This document shows positions 1-12,835 of a stretch of DNA of 64,000 nucleotides, piece after piece. Origin of the DNA: Lasioglossum baleicum (lineage: Eukaryota > Arthropoda > Insecta > Hymenoptera > Halictidae); NCBI RefSeq assembly GCF_051020765.1, contig NC_134935.1:7441579-7505578 (forward strand). The letters are read 5' to 3'. The position numbers and the translations under genes were made by a program. The first letter of the stretch is position 1, and every line of letters begins with the position of its first letter. The notes below the pieces were generated by a model. That model saw only the letters and a program-made list of their open reading frames with translations, ran no database searches and was not told the origin of the DNA.

Positions 1-346
1 CTTCTTCCACGACAATCGCCGACCCCGATGCAACGCATTTTTGCCAAGACCGCGCCAGGGAAACGGGATTATTTATTGAAAAATTCCAGCACGGTGGAAC
101 CCACATCGTGTTATCCCCCCACTTGCATAACAGTCGAATTTATCGATCTACATATATCGAATGCCGCCGGCCGGTAAAAGTGCCCCGGTTCATTTCAGCC
201 CAAGTCAAACGAGATTACTGTCCAATCAGCTCGTCAAGTGCAATGTATTTGCAACAGTCCAAGTCTGACAGGAAGCCGAGCTGCACTTTTAATTGGCGAT
301 CAAATCAGTTTCATAAGTGTATTGTTCCGCAAATTTTGTTTTGGCT

Positions 347-430
347 GAGATTGATTTGCAAAAGGGTGAGATTGATTTTCAAAAGGGTGAAATTGATTTG
401 CAGAATGGCAAAATTGATTTGCAAAAGGGT
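347..430 (+). repeat. 21-bp minisatellite, four units
   Basis: Four consecutive 21-bp units start at 347, 368, 389 and 410, each a variant of GAAATTGATTTGCAAAAGG plus GT, with a partial fifth unit from 431. A lone matching unit sits about 0.9 kb downstream at 1342-1362. Because 21 is divisible by three, one frame reads as a seven-residue repeat (EIDLQKG-like), but that frame has no ATG or domain support. Confidence 0.85.
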
Positions 431-3400
431 GAATTTGCAAGATGGGTTATCAATTTTACACCGAGAGAAGCTAGGATCGATCTAATGATTCCACGCTGCC
501 TACGCTGTATACGGAAACCTTCGGAACTTTTGCATAATAATTACTCTCCAAGATTCCGAGGATAATATAGACGCTCTCGGAGCCTGGGTAACGCGTTATT
601 GCCCGACTTTCATGGAAGTATTATGAAACGAATTCCTTATCCGCAAAATAAGCCGCGCCTTCGAAGCTGTCTAGCATTTTGTAAAGCCTCACTCTGATGT
701 TAGCCAGACGAATAACACTCTTAAGACAACGGAATCTGATGATTTACCCGATGCGATTTATCAGCTTCAAATGTCGCCACGAGCTATGGTCTGGCGACCA
801 TAGATAAGGCGTGGAAGTGGAGACTTTTTTTGGAAACATTTCAACGGTCTCAGAATTTATTCATTGGAGAGTACATTTTTCGAGCTTCCAAGCAGTATTC
901 GTCGTTCGACTCGAAATAAATTCGAGGCTTTACCGGTGTGAATATTATCACTGTCGATGCGCGGTCAGCGCTGTTCAACTATAATGGTCCTTGCACCGCT
1001 ATTAACGTTCTATGCATTCCTTTTATTTTCAGTGGCGTCTGCTATTCGGTATTTTTAATTTCATCACACGTTCGACAGTAATGGCAACGGCAAGATGTCC
1101 GTTCTGTTGCAATAGTAGATTTTCAAAAAATGGTAGGATCCAACATATGACAGAATTTAGTACGATTTTAATTTATTTCAGATCTAAGAGAAGGCTAATA
1201 CCTCAGAAACTAAGATTTCATTTAATTCAAGTTTCTTAAAATTCGTGTACAAAAAACGCAAATTGCATAAACATCCGCAGTCTAATAATGTAACACATTT
1301 TATACAAAATCAAACTGCAAGGATAAACTATTCGTAATGGGTGAAATTGATTTGCAAAAGGGTTAGTTCTTTCTTTCTTCGCCTCTCCTTCTCTGACAAC
1401 TTGTGAATTATCTGTAACGCAACAGATCTCTTAGCGGTATTCCTCGGATACCTCTGCACGATAATTATTCGACAGAAAATTCAATTACCGTTCAAGTTGC
1501 GAGCCGTGAATCCCACGATATTCCTCCACGGTGTACTCACTAATTATCAAGATCGCGGAGGTTCTTCTCCGAGTATTGATAGATCGTTTCACGATCGTGA
1601 CGAGCTTCATCACAGCACGATTTACTTCCGAGGAACACGGTGTCCGTCCCCGATAACGATCCGATAATGCACCGGCAGTAGGAGAGAACCGAATCCAAGG
1701 CCGGAAGTTCGAGATCTTAATCTACTTTTAATATCCTGCGACTGAGAGGTCTTGGTAGCTCAACGATCGCGGATCAACGACAAGGAATGGAAAAGTTCGT
1801 CCATTCGAATGTCACGACGAGATGCCGCCGCCGCTGGTCCTTCATTTTCTCACGGAGATTGCGCTGGAAAAGAAAGGAAAATGCGCCGCCGGAAACCACA
1901 TCCTCGGCCAACGAGATCCCGGCTACAGGGAAAAAAGGGTTTGTCATCGTGGCGAATCCGTTGAAACCACCGCTGCCCTTCCATCTACTGCTCGGTCACC
2001 TTGAGTTTAGCGAAATTCATCTCTCCTAGTCAACCGCATTCACTCAGTGGCAAAGAAACGCTAAAAATATTCGAACGAAGTTCGTTGCCAATCACGGTGA
2101 CTTTTCACAGTGATTCGCGAGTTTCCTGATCGATTCTGATTGGCGGAGAGCAATTGTTCTTCGCGCAAGTCACAGAGACGACGCTTTTATATTAACGACA
2201 TCAAATTTATATAAAATTTATTAGATTTCTAAGACGTTTCTCAATAAAAGAAATTGTCCGCATTGGAAATAAGGCGAACGAAGACTTTTATCGTTATTTA
2301 GTGTACTCTTACATTGAGAGGAAAACTGGAAAGAAACAAAAGATATTATAATTTGCTTCTACGTTCAGTGTGCAGTGACTCGGTTGTCGTGTTTACCGCT
2401 TGGCGGGTTCCCTGGGGAACTGCCAGTGGGGGGGGGGGGTCTTTAGACAGTTATGGCAAATACCTCTTTGCGACAGTTACAGGGAGAATACCGTATGGCT
2501 TGATTATAGTTGATCGCCGGAATGCTCCTTTAATACTGAATAGAATCACGCGCGATTTATTCGATCGGCCGCGCAATTAAAACGCGACGCTATTTGTTCC
2601 GTCGATGATTCCACGATTAAGAGCAACGTTGACTAATTACGCGAGCCGAGCGGAAGCCGGTCGAGCCTGTGATTAATTATCCCGGCTAATGAATTTCACG
2701 CAAATAAATAGATATAATGCAGTGACAAGTTCGATTTTATGACCGCTACACCTGGAAACAGTCGTGATATATCGCTCGAACAGCGATATTTAAATGGATA
2801 CTCTGGAAACGGCGCGGCGGGTCCCGTTCTCGCGCGATCGGCCAACGAAACGAACTCGATGATTAAATACTTTCGATGGCAAACAGACGTATGCATATGA
2901 GTAGACCGGATATGAGAACGCGAAGGTGGAATGAGTGTGGAGAACATTAACTTCATTTTAGAATGAACTTTACCGCGTTCGTTAGCTTGATCGTGAGGTA
3001 CACGACCGAAACAGTTTTCATAATACTTCGAAGGCGGCCGCGATCCAACCCCGCACATCCGATTTTTCTCCTGAAATGGCTGGAAACGAAAACTGTTCGA
3101 ACGATCTGCTCGCTCTGGAAACACTTTACCGAGAATTCCATACGTATCCGTTCTAATTATTTTCACGTTAAGCAGCTACTTATTGTTAGGGAACAGCGCA
3201 CCCTCCTCTAACACGATTCTACACTTAACGTGAGAACGTTTCCGTATCCATTCCCTAGAAACTTTGCCCTCGGCGACCCTTAATTTGAATGTAAGTCGAT
3301 GGTTACGATAACTTCTTATTTGATTCCTGCTGGCTAGCAACGAACATTTTTACAATACATTATCATTTGGCCAGCGCACCTGATATTCGCGAAATGGTTT

Positions 3401-3549
3401 CGTGGTTTATTATGTTTCTTTTATGCTACTTTCGGACGTTTTATATTAGGTTACTAGGAGTCTCGCTTGAAAAGTGGTCGCTTTATGGGAACGAGATACA
3501 GAGTGTCCGGAAAATGTACTTCCTTGAAAGGGGCGATTCCTGAGGTGAT

Positions 3550-3795
3550 TCGAAGTAACTTTTTCCTTTGCGGAAATCTTCTCCGGCGCTTTGTTAAGAA
3601 GTTGTTAACGAAAAACACGGACCAATCAGAGCGTGACTACGGAAGGCCCCGCTGAGCCTGGTGTTGGCATTGGCCGAGCCGGAATCTGGCCACTGTAACC
3701 GCGTTCCGATTGGTTCGTGTTTTTCGTTGATAACTCCTCAACAAAGCCACGGAGAAGATTTTCGCGAAGGAAAAGGTGACTTGAAATGACTTGAA
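3550..3795. repeat. Foldback inverted repeat (MITE-like)
   Basis: About 85 bases at 3550-3632 are roughly 80 percent identical to the reverse complement of 3706-3795, with about 75 bases between the arms. Both arms share the core AATCTTCTCCG and the core AACGAAAAACACG. The arms are long relative to the loop, as in foldback or MITE elements. The family was not identified. Confidence 0.75.
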
Positions 3796-6292
3796 AAGTA
3801 ATGGAGTAATAGTAATAAATAGTATTGATTACTATAGCACCTGAATAATACAAACTACGTTTCATGCGTAGAGGCTACGCGAAAATTTCACATGAAATTG
3901 GCGATACGACTTTTTCGCGAGGTTGTTGAGCCTGTTTCCCTTATAATCGTTATTTCGAAGGTTGCTCTATGGTGACTGTAATTTCCAATTTAATTTCCGT
4001 TCAGCGGCAAGAGCGAACGCCGGCCGAAATGATTTATAATGTAACAGGCACGACAGTTTTGACAGTGGATCCGACGCGTTCATTAATTTATCAAACCACG
4101 AGCTGGTGTTAATGAAGCGGCTAACGGAATAATAATAACCGATTTGAATTACAATGGTCGTAATTAATGAATCAGTGAGTGGGCATTAGCGGTAGAAATG
4201 GTTGCCATCTAATACCGGGATTGAACCGCGGGATAACTTTACCCTTCTCCCCTTCCCCTCATCCCTATCATTAGAGCAAACCCTTTCGTTAATGCAATTT
4301 CAGTAACAAGATACTTTCGTGGTATTCGTCCTGCCCAATCCTCGTTATTCCGTTACTCGATCATGTGGTATTGTTTCATACGTAATATCAAACATTTTAA
4401 CTGCTGTTAAATGTTTACTTGGGTCTATTCTTTCACAGATACTGATGCAACAAATTCGAAATCTGTTCCTCATTAAGAGGATTCCAACTCGTTAGCAACC
4501 ACACGCCGACGTTAATGAACAATGCTTTGAATCGTTTACATCTGGTAAACCAATTGACCGATTTCGGTAAAACGTTCGGCATGTACGTAGCTTACATGGA
4601 TATACAAATAAATATGTTATAAACAGAAACTTTTACTTCTATTGACCTAATAGAATGGACTTTGTCTAAGTCGGAAGAAATGTTTAAATCTGTGGTTGCA
4701 AGGTAAAACGCCGCATGTCACGATTTCAAAAAATTCGAGTATTAATCGAGCTTTATAGTATAATATTTACGTATTCACCAGAAAAAAAGTCATGAAAACA
4801 AATTCGGAAGGCTCCAAAACATAATGCGATTTAACCGATGCCCTACGTCAAAGCATTAGTGATGTGAAAACTTTAAACGGTAATATCTCAAAAGTGAAAC
4901 TTTAAGAAATTGCTGGTTTTAAGTTAGGAGCGATACGAAAGAGGCAATTAAATAAAAACGGTATCAGTTTTAATCCAAATAACTCAGCCGTGCTTAAAAA
5001 AATCGCTTTGTACGTGCGAGTGTCTCGAGCACGGTACTTTCGCGTGCCCGGTTTCAAAGGTTGTAATTGTTCTTACGAACGAGTGTCGGCGCACGTGTGC
5101 GGCAACCAGAGGAACAGCGATGAAACGATCGCGGTATAAAAGGAGCGGCACAAAGGAAACACGGCCGCGTATTTCCCTGCGGATTATTCGGCCGAGTGAA
5201 AATTAAATTAAGACGAGGTCTCTCTCGGTATCCCTCCGTGCGTCTGCATTTGTTTCCGCGCGAGCGTTGGAACAGTTCGATCGAGCAAGGAAAAATTCGT
5301 GACATCCGTTCCGGGCGAAAATAAGGTTCTTGCTATTTGCGGCCAAGAAACGCATCGAGCTTCGATAATAACCGGCGGTATCGACTGTTTGTTGCTCAGG
5401 GGAAGTAGAATCTTTCATTAACTTTGCCCCGTCGACCTCCTTTCTTCCTTGGTTGTTTCGTAACATCGCATCCACGAGAAACAACGTATCTTCTCCCAGT
5501 TTCGGAATACAGGGAGGGGATAAAAATCCATTCTCTACCTTTTTCTGTTTCCCCACTGTTGACTTCAACGAGCATATCTTCGTTGGCTGCATTAAGAACG
5601 ATACCTATGTGTACACTCCCTCTCTTTCACCGCGTTTCCACTCTATGCATATTCATCCAGGGGACAAACTGGATTTTCTTGGCGTCGCGTCGCGCGGAAG
5701 TTCCCGCCGACAGAACGGGACGAAACTTTTTTCCCTGATGAAAGGACGCTCATCGCCTATATTACGCTCTGATGCAAGACCCGTGTACGCAATTTCTCTC
5801 CCGCTGGATTCGAAACTTCCGCACCTGCCTCTCTCGCGACCTGACTAAGCCTTGTCTCGCCTCGCGTCGCCGCGCCGCCTTCGGTCGACATTCAACCCCC
5901 ATTTTGCCCAGGATTCCCGACTCTTTCCATCTGTTCCGATAATGAAGATTTCCCGCAACGTCTCCAGAGATGCCGCGGCTTCTAGAAAGACCAGAATCGC
6001 CCAACGGCTACCTCTCTTCGCCTTTCGACGAAAATTGTGCGGGGAAAACAACCACCACAGAAAAAGAGAGGAGAAACGGTACGCTTCTCCCGTCGATTTC
6101 ACTTAATTCCACATTTCCTTGCTGCTCATCGATCTATTACAGATTGCTTCGCCGATTCCCATGGCGGCCTGTCCACCGCGGCCGAACGTTTTCTTTCCAT
6201 TCCATAAAGTTCCATAAAACCCTGCTAGGAAAGTCGACGAGAGCTTAATCGATACCGGGAACAGACGACACGGCACTGAACATCGATAACTA

Positions 6293-6400
6293 CACAGCGG
6301 ATTTAAAGCATTTATTTGAAGAATTTAAAAACGTTCTCATGTTATTTTTAACCTGTTAGACATGTTAAGAAAGAAAATGAATTTAGTTCGCAAATGTAAG
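6293..6400 (+). repeat. Degraded copy of the CAGCGGAT inverted-repeat family
   Basis: The segment opens with CAGCGGATTTAAAGCATTTA and continues with an interior (GAAGAATTTAAAA, ACCTGTTAGACATGTTAAG) that matches the copy in the ISY1 intron at 37291-37489. The right terminus is not clear, so the end is approximate. Confidence 0.55.
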
Positions 6401-9396
6401 TTCATTCTCTGACCGTCGAAGAACATAAAAGTCTCCAACGATCATGCTATCTGTCAACAAAAATGGTTAAAGTAGTATTAAAGAGAAATTGAAAGTACTA
6501 CGACGCGCGTGCTTCGAAATAGAGCTCCCAATTTTTTGTCTTACCGGGAGAATGTGAAACTGTAACGCGTGCAGTTTCTAGCGGGATGGGGTGTGCCGGA
6601 ACCGAGGCCGACTGAGAACAAAAAAAATCGAGTTGACCGATTCGTCGGTTATTCCATTAACTTTGGTCAGTGAGCGGTAACGAAGCGAGGTTCGGTTCAG
6701 GGTGCAATGTAAATTGGCGACGAAATGAACAAAAAAAAAAGGGAAAAAAGGTGAACAAAATCGATCGGCGAAGGGTTAGGGGTCGAGTGGGCTGCAGTCG
6801 GCGCGTGTATGGAATTCCCGTTGATGTCCTTTGAGCCTCCAGTGGTGGATGAGAAGCAAAAAGTGCTGGAAACAGGTGTATCCCCCTCGCAGGTCCTGTT
6901 TTCCCCGTTCCTCTTTCTTTTTCATTTCGAAACGCGCGGTGGATCGTTCGACGCTGTCAATGAGACGCGTTTGAACGTCAAAAATCGTCCCTTGTCGCAG
7001 TTATAGGTGCGCTGTCCTTTCACGGTACAATAATGTCCAGGTACATGGTTTCCAACCGAGACCGACGTTGACAAAGTATTCGTAGACTTTCTAAAAACGA
7101 ATAACATTTTCAGAATTGGACCCAACAGCTTGAGTTTTTTTGAGACGTTAGAAGGATTAATTTACCAGCTAATGTGTACATGGTTATTTTTTAACGTTTT
7201 GTGAACAACCGTTTTAACCGTTAACTCTTCCTTTTGGCTGTTTACTCTGCCTAATTTTCCATTGCTTCCACTACTTTTTATTTACTTTTATTTACGAAAA
7301 GATTGCAGTATTTCCGTTAGAAACCCTCTGCCGGACTGTTGACAGTGAAATCGATATAGCAGATTGGTACCGTAAATACCGTGGAATCGTCGAGCCCTGA
7401 TTTCACTGAACCGTGGAATTCAAGCGTTCCCACCGTCTCACGATGAAATTGCTCTTTCCAGAGATCCCTGCCAGCCAAGGAACAATTACGTTCCCAATTA
7501 AATGGCAATAATCGGCGATGATGCATCATCGGCCGATCCATCCTTCCGCGCCCGAGATATATCCAGCAGCGACCCCCAAGCGAGAGCATTCTTTGTTTGA
7601 TTTCAATTTCTCGAGAAATAGAACTAGAAAAATATTTGCTCTCTCTACGGCCCGTCGAGTCTCGGAGTATCTCGAACTCTAATAAAGTAATTGTGTGCGG
7701 GGTGGGATGGCATTCTACGAGATACGATCAGTAATGGAGTCAATAATAAATGCATTGCCAGTAGTACGACAGCAGTTACGAGAAACAGTACATATTTTAT
7801 GAAAGAACGCAGTAACCCTTATTGGGAACGGGTGTTAATAAATGCACACTGCTACTTTTCAAATAAAACTATCCTCTAACACTTCGAAATTTCTATTTAG
7901 AAATTCACGCCAATTTTAATGAAATTTTGGGCTGATATATAACTAAAAAAAAATTTGACGCGTATTTGTTATAGCTGCCAACATTCGTGTTATGGAAAAT
8001 AGCCCTGGAAGTTCGGGTGAAAAATCCATTTTATTGAATATCACCAAAACTGTTATGCCTTGGGGATGAAACCCTTGACAGACAGAAACCGTACGGTGGC
8101 GTCATCTAAAAGCAACATGCTGAAGCTGTTCGTGGAAGAACGATGCTCTCCAGCTATCATAGTTTTCACAAACCCTAACTGATCCTTGCTGGTTCGACCA
8201 TACGTCACCGTGTTACTTGCGGCATGGAAAACATGAGCGGGAGACTTCAATGCCAAATAAGATATGTGCTGGCATTTCTTCCAGAATGTCGTCCGATTAA
8301 TTTATGCCAAGTCTCTCGTATATCAGCATATTGTATGTATGTGTGCAGATGGAGAGAAATACGTCTGCCTTCGGCCGAGATACTATTAAGACCGCCAGCC
8401 TTACGGAAGTTGATGTCACCCGAATATTTCGGTGTTTTCTTACACCCTCTTGGATGTATTCCGGCTGAAGAAACAGGAGGCCGCATCGACGCGATCTCGT
8501 CAGTGCAGAAAGCCACTGAGGAGAATCTCGTCGGTGAGAAGGCAAATCGTGACGGAACTATATATTGATGTGAATTGTTACATTCTGCCAGACGATGTTT
8601 TAAGGTTTAAAATATTAAAAGCAAAACTCATGGACCAAAAATTGCTAGATATATTAAGAAAGTATTGAAGCATAATTTTAGGAAAATCAACAATTCCTCC
8701 TTTAAATTTTATACGAGATACCTAAATTTGCAGTTTCAAAATATTTCATAAACGAGAAAACCTTACATTTTCTTATACACAAATATTCCAAGAATCGATC
8801 TGTGGGAACAGAAATATATGTTGAAAATACTTTACAGTCAAAAATTATGTTGATTTTCAATAAATTCTATTCCAATACCTATTGTCTTCCATAAAATTTT
8901 GCAATTTCACCTTCCTTCAGAACGAAATACGTGCATTATTCAAGCTGGTTCGCCCCGGACGTGAACAATATCATATATCGTCTCGTTCTATTTAGGTAAA
9001 GAGACGAGATAGTATCTCGTCGGTGATAGTTTTATAAGGCAATTACAGAATGGGTAATGTGAGCATTTTACACTATATCATTCTCTTCTACTTGACGAGT
9101 TTCTCGTCGGTGATAGAACTTTTAGCGATGTGGTATTTCAGATCACTGTAAGTTCCACGTTATCCCAGCGCCCAGTCGCGCCCGCTTACTAGTATCGCTG
9201 AATAGCACAGGGGCTAGCAATATAGCAGATTTTCGATTTTGTGACGTAGTTTAGGTCCACTATTTCTTCCGGATACTATTTGTTTAACGCTGGAACTACC
9301 GAGTTCAAATGGATGTTCAATTATTAATGCTTTTGAAAATAATATATTTCGAACAGTATACATATTATACGCAAAGATATAGACACTATATTTTAA

Positions 9397-9600
9397 GCCC
9401 TTGCCGTATATTTTAACGAGCCAGACTCGTGACGAAGATTTTAGCAGAGTCCAACAAATATGAAAGTTATGCCTTCCTTTTCAGATTAAATAAAATTTGA
9501 TTCGTTTGTAATCAATGTTTAAGCATTAAAATAAATGTAGACGTACAAAAAATATACATTTTCTTTTCTCTTCTATATTTTTCGGAATAAAGACATGTTA
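9397..9600 (+). repeat. TTAA-type repeat, copy 1 of a pair
   Basis: The repeat begins just after TTAA at 9393-9396 with GCCCTTGCCGTAT. It contains CCAGACTCGTGACGAAGATT and a tract matching the second copy at 11836-12043 over most of its length. The TTAA border and a CCCTTGC-like terminus suggest a piggyBac-type non-autonomous element, which is inference from termini only. This copy lies just upstream of the small membrane-protein gene. Confidence 0.6.
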
Positions 9601-9732
9601 ATCATTGTAACTGTAAAAAATTCCTCCACAGTTTTATCACGGCCGCGATACATGTAATCAAGATAACACTGCGAAACCGTCAGACAGGTCGGAACATTCC
9701 GTAGTCGTACATCAGCTATCGGCGTTGACAAA

Positions 9733-12700
9733 ATGTTCTCGCGAACCGTTCTCGTGCTTCTATTGTCTTGCATTGCCAGCAGTCTGGCAGCAGAACTCTT
9801 GCTGAAGTTGGTATGTGCATATTAACCTTTCCACCTGCAAATCTCATACATATGTGTGAATGCATATTTTGATTATACCTCGTTGATTATCGTGCTATCT
9901 CATTTCTACAAAAAAGTTCTACGTTTTCGACAGAAAGTTCGTCGGTCGAATTTTTGCGAGATTCTGGCGAACGGGTTTAGGCAGGGTTCTCGAACGTTGC
10001 AATTCAGCGAGCTGTGGGCTGGGTAGGCGTGAACGCGTGAACAGCAAGGGAATCGGAAACGCGAGCGCAGACGTTTCCCGGTTAAACGTGCCAGCCAACC
10101 GTCCTCCGGCAATTGGCGTTAAATTCGCAGTCGGTGATACACCGTAGGCAGCCCTCGGGTGGGCGTCGAACGGCACGAGTGAACGAACTTTAAACCGGAA
10201 GTTGCCCCGTTTTCGACGGAACCCCGTAACAATCGGGTGAACGAGAGTGCCAGCTCGGCGGCAGGCGTTTCAGCCTCGTAAACTAGCCGGCGCGGAAAGT
10301 CTCGGTGCGCTTGTCGCGCGATTAAGCTGTTTATGCGGCCGATACCGCGTTTTCGGCTCGAGCGATCCTAACGAAGCAAGTTAAACAATAAGCCGGCCTG
10401 CTGCAGAGGAGCCAGCCTGTCCTGCGGAAACTTTTAATGAGAATCCAGGAGGGGGATAAGTCGACGATTCCGCGACGACGCTGAAAATCAGCTCGATTCC
10501 ACCAAGAGACCTCTCTCCGCGCCGAGCGAAAAATCGGCGAGAACGACTCCGAAAGAGATCGTGCCTTATCTACCTCATCCGAGCCCCATACTAGCTACTG
10601 GAATTTCCCAAAAGCCTCGCCTCTTTTATCGCGCTCCTACGGAAAACGTTCCCAGGAGATTAAATTTCTTCGCAAGCCCGAGACAGCTTTGTTTTGAAAG
10701 GCCGGCGAATCCACTTGTAGCACGGGGAACTGTTGTTGATTCAATTAAGACAATTCCATCGGAATACTTTCTTGAAATTTCGCTTACTCTCCTTCTTGGA
10801 TAGAGATTCGCCAATCTTCAAAACCAGGACAAATCCTTCATTCTTCATTAATTCGTTCACTTGTTGCAAATGCTGTGAGAAACGTACACAGACATTGAAA
10901 CATTCAACGGGAGTCACACCGAACACAATTTCTGTAGGCTTATTATCAATATAGTACATCTACATATTTCTTTTATTTCTATGAGTAAATTCGTCATCAT
11001 CCACGATTTCATGTGACATTAAAAAACCTGATAGCCACTTTGTTTCCCGCAAAATAATGGATAAAAAGTTCACATAAAGATAGAAGAAGCAGTGACATCG
11101 ATATTAAAAAGTAAGGATCGAATTTTCTGTTCTATCCGTTGTTGTCGCGGAGATTCGCGATATCTGGGTAATATAAATGAGCTCGATGACCGAGTTTGAT
11201 ACGGCACGGACGTAATTTCGAAGAAAGTACCGAGATCGCTCGATTTAAGGGACGACTCCTTCTCTCGGTGCCTTCGCCGCGGCGAAGCGTTCGAGGGAAT
11301 GACCGAAGTTTTCTCCGGTTTAATTAATTTCTTGCTCGTCGAGGGGAACGGGTGAACCGCCGCCTCGCGCCAGGATTTTGTTTGACTAGTTAGCCCTCGC
11401 GCGTTTGGTTAAACAGAACAATGGGCTGGTCCTAGGCGCTAGAGGACCACGCTCCGGGGGAACACGCGTCGAAAACTGGATTATAAAGTTCCGTTGTGTT
11501 ATCACTACTTAAGGGATTAACGCCTTCTTGCGCGACGCCCGTGCAGAATCCTAATCAGCTGTGCTGCCGTTTCAAACTCAATCCCGGTTGCTCGCTTCTC
11601 GCTCAGAAAAAGAACGACATATTGGCTTGTCCGGAAAGAACGCGCCGATTTTTTAGGAAAATTCAAAGGCAGCACATTTCCCACCTCGATATACATTGAC
11701 CGGGTGTTTCATAATTCATGGTAGAAATTAGGTCAGGTCAATTCTATGAAACAAGACGGAAATCGAGAATAACGAAATTGCGTGGGAGGCTTCGTTTTCA
11801 AGGAAATTAAATTTAAATATCGAGACGAATAAATGGCGAGTAAGACTCGTCATGAAGATTTTAACGAAGTCTAACAAATATGAACGTTATGTGTTTCTTT
11901 TTAGATGAAATGAAAAATTTGATTCGTTTGTAATCAATATTTAAGCTAAGCATTAAGATAAATGTAGCCATACGAAAAATATCAATTTTCTTTTCCCTTC
12001 TACGACATTTTTTCTGCAAAGAACATGGTACGGCAAGGGGTTAATAAATAACCGATGTCGCGATCAACTAAATTCAATGAAAATACACTGATTGTATATG
12101 TACATCAAACCGATTTACGTATAGCCAAGCTTTACAAAATGCTCGTGGATAGAGGTTTAATGATATTTGTAATATAGTGAACAGTTAACCTAATGAACAT
12201 TTAAAACATGACATAGTCATTTTACAGGAGACCACAACGGAACCCAACAAGGTGTCCAGCTTGTCGGAAGTGGAAGTTCTTTTAACAGCAGCAGTGGTTG
12301 CGTTCTGTTCTGTGGCAATTGTTATCGTGCCCACGATACTCTACCAGTAAGTATGCATTTACAAAATTATTTTCGCTTGGTGTTATCGTTCTTCCCATAG
12401 ATATAACAACAGTAACACGCAACAGCGTACACTAATATGGTACGTTTCGTGTTAATGAAATACCAAGCTCCTGCAAATGATAAGATTAGTAGTATCAGTC
12501 GTGTTTCGATCGTGGCTTCAACTTCAACTTCAACTTAGTCTATGTCATATACCAACGAGTATTAAGGAAATCCTTTTATTGATCGTATGAAAGTGCTGTA
12601 ATCGATTCTCAATTATCGTTTCAGCAAACTCTGGAGCGAACGAGTTGCAAGACCAAGTCTACTGACAACGACGAAGACGTTTGAAGATGGAAAATGCTGA
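9733..12700 (+). CDS. Small single-pass membrane protein with signal peptide, 90 aa, unidentified
   Basis: I do not recognise this family. Three exons join in phase: 9733-9810, 12228-12346 and 12625-12700, with GT-AG borders (GTATGT and GTAAGT donors; TTTACAG and TTTCAG acceptors), giving 90 residues. Residues 1-20 form a typical signal peptide (MFSRTVLVLLLSCIASSLAA). A short threonine-rich lumenal stretch follows, then a hydrophobic helix at about residues 42-66 (LLTAAVVAFCSVAIVIVPTI), then a basic tail of about 25 residues ending in GKC. The topology predicted is type I. An AATAAA lies 130 bases after the stop. The 2.4-kb first intron carries a repeat. The intact reading frame across two introns and the coherent architecture support a real gene. 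Expression and function are unknown. Confidence 0.7.
9811..12227 (+). other. First intron of the small membrane-protein gene
   Basis: The 2.4-kb intron has a GTATGT donor and a TTTACAG acceptor. It contains a TTAA-type repeat at 11836-12043. It also contains an ATG-initiated 72-codon minus-strand frame at 10741-10959 with coding-like composition that I could not identify. Nothing else is recognisable. Confidence 0.6.
11836..12043 (+). repeat. TTAA-type repeat, copy 2
   Basis: This is a direct repeat of 9397-9600, in the same orientation and about 2.4 kb downstream. Shared blocks include GATTCGTTTGTAATCAAT and the preceding AACAAATATGAA. It ends in GTACGGCAAGGGG next to TTAA, which mirrors the CCCTTGCCGTA start of the first copy. 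Together the two copies define the terminal inverted repeat. Confidence 0.65.
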
Positions 12701-12829
12701 TAGCGTCGTGTTATCGTTAGTCTGCGAATCTATGTATTTTAAGTATTGCTTAAATGATAAGAAAGTTTTATCTTCGATTTGATGAAACCGTGAAGAATGT
12801 TTTAACGCTCTACGTTCTAATTGGCATGC

Positions 12830-12835
12830 AATAAA
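12830..12835 (+). terminator. AATAAA polyadenylation signal of the small membrane-protein gene
   Basis: A canonical AATAAA hexamer lies 130 bases after the stop codon on the coding strand. The cleavage site itself is not visible. Confidence 0.55.

Larger units (their letters stand above)
1..9732. other. Intergenic or intronic DNA without a supported gene
   Basis: Open frames here are short, mostly begin at non-ATG codons, show no recognisable domain, and do not join across plausible splice sites. The stretch carries a 21-bp minisatellite near 347-430, a foldback repeat at 3550-3795, a degraded inverted-repeat element near 6293-6400, and a TTAA-type repeat at 9397-9600. A G10 run lies near 2430. 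One minus-strand frame at 8053-8256 is followed closely by AATAAA and is discussed as a finding. I see no tRNA or rRNA. Confidence 0.6.
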
